A stretch of DNA of 64,000 nt. Origin: Streptomyces sp. CB00316 (GTDB lineage Bacteria; Actinomycetota; Actinomycetes; Streptomycetales; Streptomycetaceae). The stretch covers positions 62,001-126,000 of the forward strand of contig NZ_LIXI01000009.1 of assembly GCF_001905595.1 (NCBI RefSeq), given 5' to 3'. The translations under genes were made by a program, and so were the position numbers. The stretch's first letter is position 1. Every line of letters begins with the position of its first letter. This document shows positions 25,987-33,896 of this stretch, piece after piece. The notes beneath the pieces are model-generated. The model had not been told where the DNA came from. It made no database searches and worked only from the letters and a program-made list of their open reading frames with translations.

Positions 25987-26723
25987 TTGCGCCGCCCGCG
26001 GACGATGAGCCGGTCGGAGCGCTGGTCGTACCCCGAACCGTCGAAGCCGCCGAAGCACTCCACGTCGGTGAAGCCCGCCTCCTCGAAGAGGGCGTGCAAC
26101 TCGGCGGCGGAGTAGAGCCAGGAGTGGATGGAGGCGGTACGGGCCGAACTCCCGCGCACCAGCGTCCAGTCGGTGCGCAGCCGCCGCCAGCTGTCGAGGA
26201 CGGTGTCGCGCTGGACGACGTACGCACCGTCCGGCAGGTCCACCACCTTCGGCCGCCCGATCCAACCCGCCAGCACCTCCTTGCCCATCACGTCGACCAG
26301 CAGCTGACCACCCGGCGCGAGGCTCTCGTGGGCGTTGCGGAGCACCTGGAGGTTGTCCTCGGCGTCCTCGAAGTAGCCGAACGAGGTGAAGACGTTCAGC
26401 ACGACGTCGAAGGCGCCGGGCTCCGCGTACGTGAGCATGTCGGCCCGCTCCAGGCGGACATCCACCCCCGCCGCGTCGCACATGCTCCGGGCCCGCTCCA
26501 GCATCGAGGGCGAGAGGTCGACGCCCGCCACCGCGTACCCGCGGGCCGCCAGCGGCACCACGAAGAGACCCGGTCCGCAGCACAGGTCCAGCACCCGTGA
26601 ACCGGGTGGGAAGTCGAGCAGGGGCGAGGAGGCGACGAGGGCGGCGGCGGACTCGGCCCGGGCGGGCGGGAACATCGTCGAGGCGAAATCGGACCAGAGC
26701 GCGTCGTCCTCGTACCAGTGCAT
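25983..26723 (-). CDS. class I SAM-dependent methyltransferase, first gene of the operon
   Basis: The 246-residue product has MHWYEDDALWSDFASTMFPP, the SAM-binding motif I RVLDLCCGPGLFVVPLAARG, motif II-like GVDLSPSML, and FDVVLNVFTSFGYFEDAEDN with the post-IV helix. Such GYF..AEDN methyltransferases typically act on small molecules. A perfect aaggagg lies 9 nt before the ATG at 26723, so translation of the operon should be strong. Divergent from the P-loop kinase gene. Confidence 0.88.
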   Translation of the reverse strand: MHWYEDDALWSDFASTMFPPARAESAAALVASSPLLDFPPGSRVLDLCCGPGLFVVPLAARGYAVAGVDLSPSMLERARSMCDAAGVDVRLERADMLTYAEPGAFDVVLNVFTSFGYFEDAEDNLQVLRNAHESLAPGGQLLVDVMGKEVLAGWIGRPKVVDLPDGAYVVQRDTVLDSWRRLRTDWTLVRGSSARTASIHSWLYSAAELHALFEEAGFTDVECFGGFDGSGYDQRSDRLIVRGRRK

Positions 26724-26901
26724 GCCTCTCGGCCTCCTTCCGGCCCTCGTGGGGCCGTCGTGCCGCCGCAGCGGTTCGCCGGGCTCGTCCTCCAGTAGTC
26801 GGCGGCCCGGCCGGGGAAGTTCCCGCCGCCGCCCCCGGTGAGGTGCCCTACGATCACCGGCACGGGCGGTCCGGACCGCCCGGGAGCGGAGCGGGGACGC
26901 G

Positions 26902-27459
26902 ATGGCCTGGACCGAGGTGCCGGTGGACACCGAACCGGCGGCGGGAGCCGTCCTGCTGAGCGGTATCCCGGGCAGCGGCAAGTCCACGGTGGCCGCCGCG
27001 CTCGCCGCCCGGTTCGCCGCCTCGGCCCACATCGAGGTGGACGCCCTTCAGGAGCTCATCGTCACGGGCGGGCGGTGGCCCTCCCCGGAGCGGGACGAGG
27101 AGGCGGACCGGCAGATCTTCCTGCGGGCCCGAAACGCCTGCCTGCTGGCGGACAGCTTCGTCAGCGCCGGGTTCGTACCGGTCATCGACGACGTGGTCGT
27201 ACGCCGGGCCCACCTCGACTTCTACCGGCGGCAGATCGCCGTCGGACCGCTGCACTGGGTGGTGCTCGCCCCGGGTGCCGCGAAGGCGGGGGAGCGCAAC
27301 CTCGCCCGGGACAAGACGCTCACGACGGACTGGTCGTTCCTGGACACGGCGATGCGCGCCGAACTGGCCGGCGAGGGCGTCTGGATCGACAACGCGGAGC
27401 TGACGGTGGAGGAGACGGTGGACGCGGTCCTCGCGGCGACGGGGCTCACGGACCGCTGA
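26902..27459 (+). CDS. P-loop kinase / AAA-type phosphotransferase
   Basis: A 185-residue small-molecule kinase of the chloramphenicol-phosphotransferase-like or adenylylsulfate-kinase-like class: Walker A GIPGSGKST, IEVDALQELIV as the Asp/Glu substrate region, a GFVPVIDDVVVRRAHLDFYR strand and the arginine-rich lid around GERNLARDKTL. It is divergent from the methyltransferase gene by 178 bp, so it may be a self-protection kinase for that operon, but this is only context. Confidence 0.8.
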   Translation: MAWTEVPVDTEPAAGAVLLSGIPGSGKSTVAAALAARFAASAHIEVDALQELIVTGGRWPSPERDEEADRQIFLRARNACLLADSFVSAGFVPVIDDVVVRRAHLDFYRRQIAVGPLHWVVLAPGAAKAGERNLARDKTLTTDWSFLDTAMRAELAGEGVWIDNAELTVEETVDAVLAATGLTDR

Positions 27460-27531
27460 ACCGGCGTTGTCGGACCCCCGCTCTACGGTGGTGACATCTA
27501 TCCGCGCTGCTGGCTGCTGCGCTGCTGGATG

Positions 27532-27561
27532 CGCCCCGCCCGGCTGCTCCCGGGCGGGGCG
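27532..27561. terminator. bidirectional terminator before uppP end
   Basis: cgccccgcccgg and ccgggcggggcg form a perfect 12-bp stem with a 6-nt loop between the convergent kinase and uppP genes. Confidence 0.75.
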
Positions 27562-27574
27562 ACCCATCGCTGTG

Positions 27575-28447
27575 TCAGCCGGCCGACTCACCCGCGTGCG
27601 GACTCAGCACACCGGCCGATACGAGGATGAAGATGAGGATGCCGAGGGCCACCCGGTAGATGACGAACGGCATGAAGCTCTTGGTCGTGATGAACTTCAT
27701 GAACCATGCGATGACGGCGTATCCGACGAAGAACGCCACGACGGTCGCGAAGATCGTCGGCCCCCAGGAGACGTGGCCCTCGCCCACGTCCTTCAGCTCG
27801 TACGCGCCCGACGCGAGCACCGCGGGGATGGCCAGCAGGAACGAGTAGCGGGCGGCGGACTCGCGGGTGTATCCCATCAGCAGACCACCGCTGATGGTCG
27901 CGCCGGAGCGCGAGACACCGGGGATCAGCGCCATCGCCTGGCAGAAGCCGTAGATCAGGCCGTCCCGGACGCCCAGGTCCTTGAGTGTCTTGCGCTCCTT
28001 CACCGCGCGGTGCTTGCCGCCCACCTCGTCGCGCGCGGCCAGCCGGTCCGCGATGCCGAGGACGACGCCCATGACGATGAGTGTCGTCGCGATCAGCCGC
28101 AGGTCGCGGAACGGGCCATCGATCTGGTCCTTGAGCGTGATGCCCAGCACCCCGATGGGGATCGACCCCACGATGACCAGCCATCCCATCTGGGCGTCGT
28201 GGTCGCCGCGCATCTCCTTGTCCGTCAGCGAGCGGAACCAGGCCGACACGATCCGTGCGATGTCCTTGCGGAAGTAGATCAGCACCGCCGCCTCCGTGCC
28301 GATCTGGCTGATGGCGGTGAAGGCGGCCCCCGGGTCGTGCCAGCCGGCGAACGCGGCGGTCAGCCGCAGATGGGCGCTGGAGGAGATCGGCAGGAACTCG
28401 GTCAGTCCCTGAACGAGTCCCAAAACGAATGATTCGAACCAGCTCAT
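27575..28447 (-). CDS. uppP: undecaprenyl-diphosphatase
   Basis: Recycles the lipid carrier for cell-wall synthesis; the family gives bacitracin resistance when overexpressed. Both catalytic signatures are present: GLVQGLTEFLPISSSAHLRL and PGVSRSGATISGGLLMG. About eight membrane helices over 290 residues fit the family. The ATG at 28447 (MSWFESFVLGLVQ) is the conserved start; an ATG 11 codons upstream has no better ribosome site. Confidence 0.93.
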   Translation of the reverse strand: MSWFESFVLGLVQGLTEFLPISSSAHLRLTAAFAGWHDPGAAFTAISQIGTEAAVLIYFRKDIARIVSAWFRSLTDKEMRGDHDAQMGWLVIVGSIPIGVLGITLKDQIDGPFRDLRLIATTLIVMGVVLGIADRLAARDEVGGKHRAVKERKTLKDLGVRDGLIYGFCQAMALIPGVSRSGATISGGLLMGYTRESAARYSFLLAIPAVLASGAYELKDVGEGHVSWGPTIFATVVAFFVGYAVIAWFMKFITTKSFMPFVIYRVALGILIFILVSAGVLSPHAGESAG

Positions 28448-28641
28448 GGGGCTTTGGCCATCCCGGAAATGATCGTGCATCGGCCAGGGACGACTGGGCC
28501 CGTCGGCAGAGTGCGGCGTACGGAGTGCGGCTTGCGGTCGAGGACATCGAGGGCATCAAGGATGTCGAGGTCGCGGGCAGCGTATCCCCTGAAAGTGAAC
28601 GCCAGGCTGACCGCACGGGTCATCCACGTGCCGTCGTCCGC

Positions 28642-29364
28642 TCAGATGTCCGGCGTGTCCCGGCCGAGCCGGTGGCGCTTGCGCCAGGCCACCAGCGCGC
28701 CGCCGAGACCGGACGCCACGATGAACCCCGTCGCCGCCAGGAACAGGGGCGAGGTCGGCGAGGCCGCCTCGCTGCCCGCTATGACGTACGCCGCCGTGTT
28801 GGGGATGGAGCCGAGTCCGGTGGCCAGGAGGAAGGGCGGGTAGCCCATGCGGGAGGTCGCCGCGCAGTAGTTGGCGGCGGCGAACGGGATTCCGGGGAAG
28901 AGCCGGAGCGCCAGCACCGAGCGGAAGCCGTGCCGGCTCAGCACCCCGTCGGCGGCGGTGAGCACCTTCCCGCGCAACAGCGTGCGCAGCGCGTCCTGGC
29001 CCAGCACCCGGCCCAGCATGAACGAGACGCCCGCGCCGAGCACCGTACCCGCCAGGGCCGCCGCCAGACCCGTCTGCGTACCGAAGAGCGCCCCCGCCGC
29101 GAGGTTGAGGAGCGGGCGCGGCACGAACGCCACGGTCAGCGCCCCGTACGCGAGCCCGAACAGCATCGCCGCACCGCCGCCGGTCAGCTGCTCCGGCCAG
29201 CCCGACGCCAGCAGCCGCTGTGGGTCGAACAGCAGCATCGTCGACGCGGCGCCCAGCAGCACCGCGACGAGCAGCGAGAACCGGGACCAGGGGGAGAGCA
29301 GCCCCTTCGAACGACGAAGGGCCGTGGCGCCGGCGGGCCGGGCGGTGGGGACGGGGTCGAACAT
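28642..29364 (-). CDS. VTT-domain (DedA/TVP38-type) membrane protein
   Basis: A 240-residue product with the VTT domain: VAFVPRPLLNLAAGALFGTQ, the glycine-rich AGTVLGAGVSFMLGRVLG re-entrant region, RLFPGIPFAAANYCAATSRM and a C-terminal helix pair ending in a basic tail. Members are linked to lipid scrambling or transport, including the undecaprenyl-phosphate carriers of the DedA group, which fits the nearby uppP. The ATG at 29364 is chosen by N-terminal shape (MFDPVPTARP). Divergent from the AlkD-like gene, with only 22 bp between starts. Confidence 0.82.
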   Translation of the reverse strand: MFDPVPTARPAGATALRRSKGLLSPWSRFSLLVAVLLGAASTMLLFDPQRLLASGWPEQLTGGGAAMLFGLAYGALTVAFVPRPLLNLAAGALFGTQTGLAAALAGTVLGAGVSFMLGRVLGQDALRTLLRGKVLTAADGVLSRHGFRSVLALRLFPGIPFAAANYCAATSRMGYPPFLLATGLGSIPNTAAYVIAGSEAASPTSPLFLAATGFIVASGLGGALVAWRKRHRLGRDTPDI

Positions 29365-29386
29365 TCGGGGAGAGTAACCGAAAACG

Positions 29387-30130
29387 GTGTCTGATCGCCG
29401 TAATGTGCGTCGCGTGGACCCAGCCGCAGCCCCTGCCCCCGCCGTACCGGACAGCCCGCTCGCCGACACCGTCCTCGCCCGGCTGACCGAGCTGTACGCC
29501 CCGGCCGCCGACCCCGTACGGGCCGAGGGCGCCGCCGCCTACATGAAGCACATCGCCCCGTTCCTCGGCATCCCCACCCCGCGGCGCCGGGCCCTGTCGA
29601 AGGCGGTGCTGGCAGGTACCGGGCGGCCGGACGAGCGGGACTGCACGGCCATCGCGCTGCGCTGCTGGGAGCTGCCCGAGCGCGAGTACCAGTACTTCGC
29701 CGTCGACTACCTCCGCCGGTACGTGACCTCCTGCTCCTCCGGCTTCCTGCCCGTCCTGCACCACCTGGTGACCACCACTCCCTGGTGGGACACGGTCGAT
29801 CTGCTCGCCGCGCATGTCGCCGGGCCGTTGGTCGCCGCCGATCCGGCGCTCGCCCGTGCGATGGACCGGTGGATCGACGACGAGAACCTGTGGGTCGCGC
29901 GGACCGCCCTGCTGCACCAGCTCCGCCACAAGGACGCCACCGACGCCGACCGGCTCTTCGGCTACTGCCTGCGCCGCGCGGACCACCCGGACTTCTTCAT
30001 CCGCAAGGCGATCGGCTGGGCGCTGCGGGAGTACGCCAAGACCGACCCCACCGCCGTACGCGACTTCGTCGAGGGTGCCCGGGACCGGTTGTCACCGCTG
30101 TCGGTGCGCGAGGCGCTCAAGAACCTCTGA
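29387..30130 (+). CDS. DNA alkylation repair protein (AlkD-like HEAT-repeat glycosylase)
   Basis: A 247-residue all-helical AlkD-type glycosylase that excises bulky alkylated purines: YMKHIAPFLGIPTPRRRALS, LPEREYQYFAVDYLRRYVTS, TPWWDTVDLLAAHVAGPLVA (conserved W-W-D-x-V-D catalytic loop) and DHPDFFIRKAIGWALREYAK. GTG 29387 is very close to the divergent gene's start; GTG 29414 is an alternative giving a shorter N-terminus. Confidence 0.88.
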   Translation: MSDRRNVRRVDPAAAPAPAVPDSPLADTVLARLTELYAPAADPVRAEGAAAYMKHIAPFLGIPTPRRRALSKAVLAGTGRPDERDCTAIALRCWELPEREYQYFAVDYLRRYVTSCSSGFLPVLHHLVTTTPWWDTVDLLAAHVAGPLVAADPALARAMDRWIDDENLWVARTALLHQLRHKDATDADRLFGYCLRRADHPDFFIRKAIGWALREYAKTDPTAVRDFVEGARDRLSPLSVREALKNL

Positions 30131-30192
30131 GGCGCCGGGAAGCCACGGGAAAACCATTCGACGCGGCGGTCCCGCCCGGACATGATCAGGGC

Positions 30193-30342
30193 ATGTTCCG
30201 GTACGCCTTCCTCGCAGCACGGCCCGCAGTCGCGGCCGCGCCGAAGGCTGCCGTGAACGAGGCGGTCGCCCCGGCCGCAGCAGCAGTCCTCGCAGCAGCG
30301 TTCACCGCTGCCGCAGCGCCCATCGGCGGCGCCCGAAGCTGA
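30193..30342 (+). CDS. small Ala-rich peptide upstream of tuf3 (49 aa)
   Basis: ATG at 30193 opens a 49-codon frame: MFRYAFLAARPAVAAAPKAA and onward, ending IGGARS. It is Ala-rich with a weak cagg ribosome site 4 nt upstream. It lies 97 bp before tuf on the same strand and its stop directly abuts a hairpin. It could be a real small protein or a leader for tuf regulation. Codon composition is consistent with coding, but Ala codons in this genome make that weak evidence. Confidence 0.4.
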   Translation: MFRYAFLAARPAVAAAPKAAVNEAVAPAAAAVLAAAFTAAAAPIGGARS

Positions 30343-30383
30343 CCCTCCCCCGACAGTCCGGCGGACCCCGCAAGGGGAGGGTC
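30341..30383 (+). promoter_or_regulatory. leader hairpin upstream of tuf3
   Basis: gaccctcccc and ggggagggtc form a perfect 10-bp stem with a 23-nt loop. The 5' arm starts inside the stop codon of the 49-aa frame, and the hairpin ends 55 bp before the tuf ATG. It may be an attenuator or just the end of the upstream unit. Confidence 0.4.
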
Positions 30384-30438
30384 GGCGGGTCCCTGGGGTC
30401 TTCTCCTTCTCAGCTGCGAGTTCTCAAAGGAACGAGCC

Positions 30439-31614
30439 ATGTCCAAGACGGCTTACGTGCGCACCAAGCCGCACCTCAACATCGGCACCATGGGCCACGT
30501 CGACCACGGCAAGACCACCCTCACCGCCGCCATCACCAAGGTCCTCAGCGAGCGCGGCTCCAGCTCCACCTCCTACGTGTCGTTCGACCGGATCGACCGG
30601 GCCCCGGAGGAGGCCCAGCGCGGCATCACCATCAACATCGCGCACGTCGAGTACGAGACCGACACCCGCCACTACGCGCACGTCGACATGCCGGGTCACG
30701 CCGACTACATCAAGAACATGGTCACCGGGGCGGCGCAGCTCGACGGGGCGATCCTCGTCGTCTCCGCGCTCGACGGGATCATGCCGCAGACCGCCGAGCA
30801 CGTCCTGCTGGCCCGTCAAGCCGGCGTCGACCACATCGTCGTCGCCCTCAACAAGGCCGACGCGGGCGACCCCGAGCTGACCGACCTGGTCGAGCTGGAG
30901 GTCCGCGAGCTGCTCTCCGCGCACGGGTACGGCGGCGACACCGTCCCCGTGGTCCGGGTCTCCGGGCTCAGGGCGCTGGAGGGCGACCCGCGCTGGACGG
31001 CGGCGATCGAAGGGCTGCTGGACGCCGTCGACACGTACGTACCTATACCGGTGCGCTACACCGACGCGCCGTTCCTGCTCTCCGTGGAGAACGTCCTGAC
31101 CATCACCGGTCGGGGCACGGTCGTCACCGGCGCGGTCGAGCGCGGCACCGTCCGCGTCGGGGAACGGGTCGCGGTGCTGGGCGCGGACACCGAGACGGTC
31201 GTCACCGGCCTGGAGACCTTCGGCAAGCCGATGGAGTCCGCCGAGGCCGGGGACAACGTGGCGCTGCTGCTGCGCGGGGTGGAGCGCGACCGGGTCCGCC
31301 GCGGCCATGTCGTGGCCGCGCCCGGCAGCGTGGTGCCCAGCCGCCGCTTCACCGCGCAGGTGTACGTCCTGTCGACGAAGGAGGGCGGCCGGTCGACCCC
31401 GGTCACCACCGGCTACCGGCCGCAGTTCTACATCCGTACGGCGGACGTCGTCGGCGACGTCGACCTCGGCGGGACGGCGGTCGCGCGCCCGGGCGACACG
31501 GTCACGATGACCGTGGAGCTGGGCCGTGACGTCCCGCTGGAGTCCGGTCTCGGCTTCGCGATCCGCGAGGGCGGCCGCACGGTCGGCGCGGGCACGGTCA
31601 CCGGCCTGCTCTGA
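30439..31614 (+). CDS. tuf3: elongation factor Tu, divergent EF-Tu3 type
   Basis: A 391-residue complete EF-Tu with G1 GHVDHGKT, G3 DMPGHADY, G4 NKAD and a full three-domain length, and aaaggaa 8 nt before the ATG. The N-terminus (MSKTAYVRTKPHLNIGTMGH), SFDRIDRAPEEAQRG in switch I, SGLRALEGD and GLGFAIREGG match the divergent Streptomyces Tuf3, not the major EF-Tu1 encoded in the str operon (which from memory has GLRFAIREGG). In Streptomyces tuf3 is silent in normal growth, responds to the stringent response and is linked to kirromycin-type resistance. There are no ribosomal genes beside it, consistent with a solitary second copy. Confidence 0.9.
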   Translation: MSKTAYVRTKPHLNIGTMGHVDHGKTTLTAAITKVLSERGSSSTSYVSFDRIDRAPEEAQRGITINIAHVEYETDTRHYAHVDMPGHADYIKNMVTGAAQLDGAILVVSALDGIMPQTAEHVLLARQAGVDHIVVALNKADAGDPELTDLVELEVRELLSAHGYGGDTVPVVRVSGLRALEGDPRWTAAIEGLLDAVDTYVPIPVRYTDAPFLLSVENVLTITGRGTVVTGAVERGTVRVGERVAVLGADTETVVTGLETFGKPMESAEAGDNVALLLRGVERDRVRRGHVVAAPGSVVPSRRFTAQVYVLSTKEGGRSTPVTTGYRPQFYIRTADVVGDVDLGGTAVARPGDTVTMTVELGRDVPLESGLGFAIREGGRTVGAGTVTGLL

Positions 31615-31623
31615 GAGGGCTCC

Positions 31624-31664
31624 CGCTGCCCGTCACCCCTGGGCCCCAGGGGTGACGGGCAGCG
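31624..31664. terminator. long terminator hairpin after tuf3
   Basis: cgctgcccgtcacccctgg and its exact complement form a 19-bp perfect stem with a 3-nt loop, 9 bp after the tuf3 stop. No U-tract is present. Confidence 0.8.
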
Positions 31665-31688
31665 GCGTGCGGGGGCGACAATGGAGGG

Positions 31689-32534
31689 GTGAACGAGCCG
31701 ATACCCGTCATCCGCGACGTCGACTGCGGCACCGCCCGGCTGCTGCCCGACGTGGACCGCGACCGGGCCTGGCTGCTCACGGTCGACGAGGCGCCCCAGT
31801 CCTACGTGGACCTGGACGACCCGTCGTACCTGGAATTCGAGTACGTACGGCGCCTCGCGCATGTCCTGGACTGCGCGGCACCCGAGGACGCCCCGCTGGA
31901 CGTCCTGCACCTCGGCGGCGGGGCGCTGACCCTGCCCCGGTATGTCGCGGCGACCCGCCCCGGCTCGCGGCAGGACGTCGCCGAGGCGGACCGGGAGCTG
32001 CTGCGGATGGTGCGGGAACACCTGCCGCTGCCCGACGGGAGCGGCATCTGCGTGCACGCCGCCGACGCCCGGGCCCGGCTGGAGGCGGCACCGCCCGGCT
32101 CCGCCGATGTGATCGTCGCGGACGTCTTCGGCGGCTCCCGGGTCCCGGCCCACCTCACATCGGTGGAGTACGCGAGGGCCGCCGGGCGGGTGCTGCGGCC
32201 GGACGGGATCTACGCCGCCAACCTGGCGGACAGCGCGCCGTTCGCGTTCCTCCGGTCCCAACTCGCCAACTTCGCTGCGGTCTTCGCCGAGCTCGCGCTG
32301 ATCGGAGAACCGGCGGTACTGCGCGGGCGGCGTTTCGGCAACGTGGTGCTGCTCGCCTCGCACGCCCCGATCGACACGGCGCCGCTCACCCGCCGCTGTG
32401 CCGCCGACGCCTTTCCGGCCAGGGTCACCGACGGGGCGGCGCTGGTCCGGCTCATCGGCGGGGCCCGCCCGGTGGCGGACGTGGACGCCGTCGCCTCGCC
32501 GGAGCCGCCGGACGGCGCCTTCGGCATCGGCTGA
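31689..32534 (+). CDS. spermidine-synthase-like methyltransferase-fold protein
   Basis: A 281-residue protein of the spermidine synthase (SpeE)-like superfamily: APQSYVDLDDPSYLEFEYVR, the motif I segment DVLHLGGGALTLPRYVAATR, ADVIVADVFGGSRVPAHLTS and NVVLLASHAP. The classical polyamine-site residues are not preserved as a block, so true spermidine synthase activity is doubtful. The GTG start has ggagg almost touching it, which is unusually close. Confidence 0.8.
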   Translation: MNEPIPVIRDVDCGTARLLPDVDRDRAWLLTVDEAPQSYVDLDDPSYLEFEYVRRLAHVLDCAAPEDAPLDVLHLGGGALTLPRYVAATRPGSRQDVAEADRELLRMVREHLPLPDGSGICVHAADARARLEAAPPGSADVIVADVFGGSRVPAHLTSVEYARAAGRVLRPDGIYAANLADSAPFAFLRSQLANFAAVFAELALIGEPAVLRGRRFGNVVLLASHAPIDTAPLTRRCAADAFPARVTDGAALVRLIGGARPVADVDAVASPEPPDGAFGIG

Positions 32535-32543
32535 GCAGTACGG

Positions 32544-32585
32544 CGCCCTCCGGCCCGGGGGACAGCGTTCCCGGGCCGGAGGGCG
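32544..32585. terminator. bidirectional terminator hairpin
   Basis: cgccctccggcccggg and its exact complement form a 16-bp stem with a 10-nt loop between the convergent SpeE-like gene and the minus-strand membrane protein gene. Confidence 0.8.
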
Positions 32586-32609
32586 GGCGTCAGCCGTGTG
32601 TCAGCCGTG

Positions 32610-33755
32610 TCAGCCGGTCGGCTTGTCGGCGGAGAGGCGGACCGTGCTCAGGATCTGCTGGATGGTGGTGTCCGGCAGCTCGCCCTCGACGCCCTTGGGG
32701 CCGTAGAGGATCCAGGTCGAGAACTCGTCGTTCCCGTTCTTGAACGAGAAGGCGATCGACTTTCCGTCGGTGTCGCACTTCTCCTTCTTGGCCAGACCCG
32801 TCGCCGTGGCGGTCACGACGCTGCCGGAGAGACCCGACTTCGTGGTGAACGGCTTGGCCGGGGCGATCTCGACCTTGTCCTTCGAGTCGGTCTGGGCGTA
32901 CGCCGCCCACACCCAGGTGCCCGCCTCGGCACGCGCTGCCTCGTCGGAGTTCTTCGCCCCGCGGGCGCCCTTCGTCCCGACGCCGGCCAGCTCGGTCTCC
33001 TCCTCGCGGCCGTCCTTGTCGGAGTCGTCGACGCACCACTTGCTCTTGTAGTAGGCGGGTGCCGAGAAACCGGCGACGGGCTTGCCCGTGGGCTCCTTGG
33101 CGTCCTCGAAGCCGGCGAACACACCCGAGCTGGAGACCTCCCAGTCACCGGGCACGTCGAACTGCGTGCCCCACTTCGGGTTGGTGACGACCTTCCAGCC
33201 CGGGATGAGGGGCTTGGGGTCGCTCTCGGAGCCGCGCGGGTTCTCCACCGGTGCGGAGCTGGCGTCCTCCGACGCGCTCGGCTTCGCGCTCGGCGAGGCG
33301 GACTTCTTGCCGCCGGCGACAGTAGAGCCGCCTTCGTCGTCCTTGTTGTTCAGCACGATGACGCCGGTGACGACGGCGGCCACGACGACGGCGGTCGCCG
33401 CGACGATGGCGACGACGGTCGTCTTCTTCTTGCCGTCGTCCGGCTTGGGCCCGCCGGGCGGGCCCGGCACCGCGTACTGCGGGACGGTCGGCTGCTGGTA
33501 GGGATTGGGCTGTCCGTAGCCCGGCTGCCCGTACCCGGGCTGCTGCCCGTAACCCGGCTGGCCCGGCTGCGCCGGCTGACCGGGCTGCCCCGGTGGGTGT
33601 CCGGGCGCACCGGACTGCCCCGGCTGCTGGCCCTGCTGCGGATATCCCGGCTGCTGATAGGGATTCGGCTGCTGGTACCCCGGCTGCTGGTACGGGTTCT
33701 GATTCGGGTCCTGCGGGTTCTGCTCGCCCCCGGGCGGCTGCTGTCCTGGCCACAT
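32610..33755 (-). CDS. membrane-anchored protein with Gln/Pro/Gly-repeat N-terminus
   Basis: The 381-residue product has three parts: about 110 cytoplasmic residues of repeats such as PYQQPGY, GQQPG and YGQPGYGQPNP; one membrane helix (TTVVAIVAATAVVVAAVVTG); and an extracytoplasmic domain with two Cys (WCVDDSD and EKCDTDG) that may form a disulfide. The extracellular part starts with a Ser/Pro linker and continues WGTQFDVPGDWEV and STWILYGPKGVEG. This bitopic layout is common in Streptomyces, with no proven role. The ATG at 33755 lacks a ribosome site. Confidence 0.82.
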   Translation of the reverse strand: MWPGQQPPGGEQNPQDPNQNPYQQPGYQQPNPYQQPGYPQQGQQPGQSGAPGHPPGQPGQPAQPGQPGYGQQPGYGQPGYGQPNPYQQPTVPQYAVPGPPGGPKPDDGKKKTTVVAIVAATAVVVAAVVTGVIVLNNKDDEGGSTVAGGKKSASPSAKPSASEDASSAPVENPRGSESDPKPLIPGWKVVTNPKWGTQFDVPGDWEVSSSGVFAGFEDAKEPTGKPVAGFSAPAYYKSKWCVDDSDKDGREEETELAGVGTKGARGAKNSDEAARAEAGTWVWAAYAQTDSKDKVEIAPAKPFTTKSGLSGSVVTATATGLAKKEKCDTDGKSIAFSFKNGNDEFSTWILYGPKGVEGELPDTTIQQILSTVRLSADKPTG

Positions 33756-33873
33756 GGCCAGTAACCATAGATGGGTGGCGTGGCCACTGCTACGGCCGCC
33801 CCTGTCCCAGTGCTGTCCCGGTGCCGTAACAGGGGGATGCCCGAACCGGGCACAGGGGATGGTCAAACCTGGC

Positions 33874-33885
33874 TACTCATGAGTA
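33874..33885. promoter_or_regulatory. 12-bp palindrome in a divergent promoter region
   Basis: TACTCATGAGTA is a perfect palindrome 12 bp before the thioesterase-like ATG and 119 bp from the start of the divergent membrane protein. It could be an operator; it also overlaps an alternative ATG at 33879, so it may be chance. Confidence 0.3.
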
Positions 33886-33896
33886 ACCTTCGGTCC

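Noticed and set aside
22444..26723. Assigning the operon to a named pathway such as bacilysin, dapdiamide or a siderophore
   Set aside because: Individual domains resemble parts of those pathways, but no defining gene (for example an NRPS, IucA/C or prephenate enzyme) is present.
27487..27560. Cys-rich short plus-strand frame before the terminator, like an actinomycete cysteine leader peptide
   Set aside because: No ribosome site, no downstream sulfur gene on that strand, and the Cys codons come from GCTGCTGG repeats.
28425..28450. gattcgaacc string resembling a tRNA T-arm
   Set aside because: It encodes WFES at the start of uppP and no acceptor or anticodon stem can be formed around it.
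33771..33896. Longer N-terminus for the hotdog protein from ATG 33771
   Set aside because: The extra 42 residues look like antisense low-complexity sequence and are not family-like.
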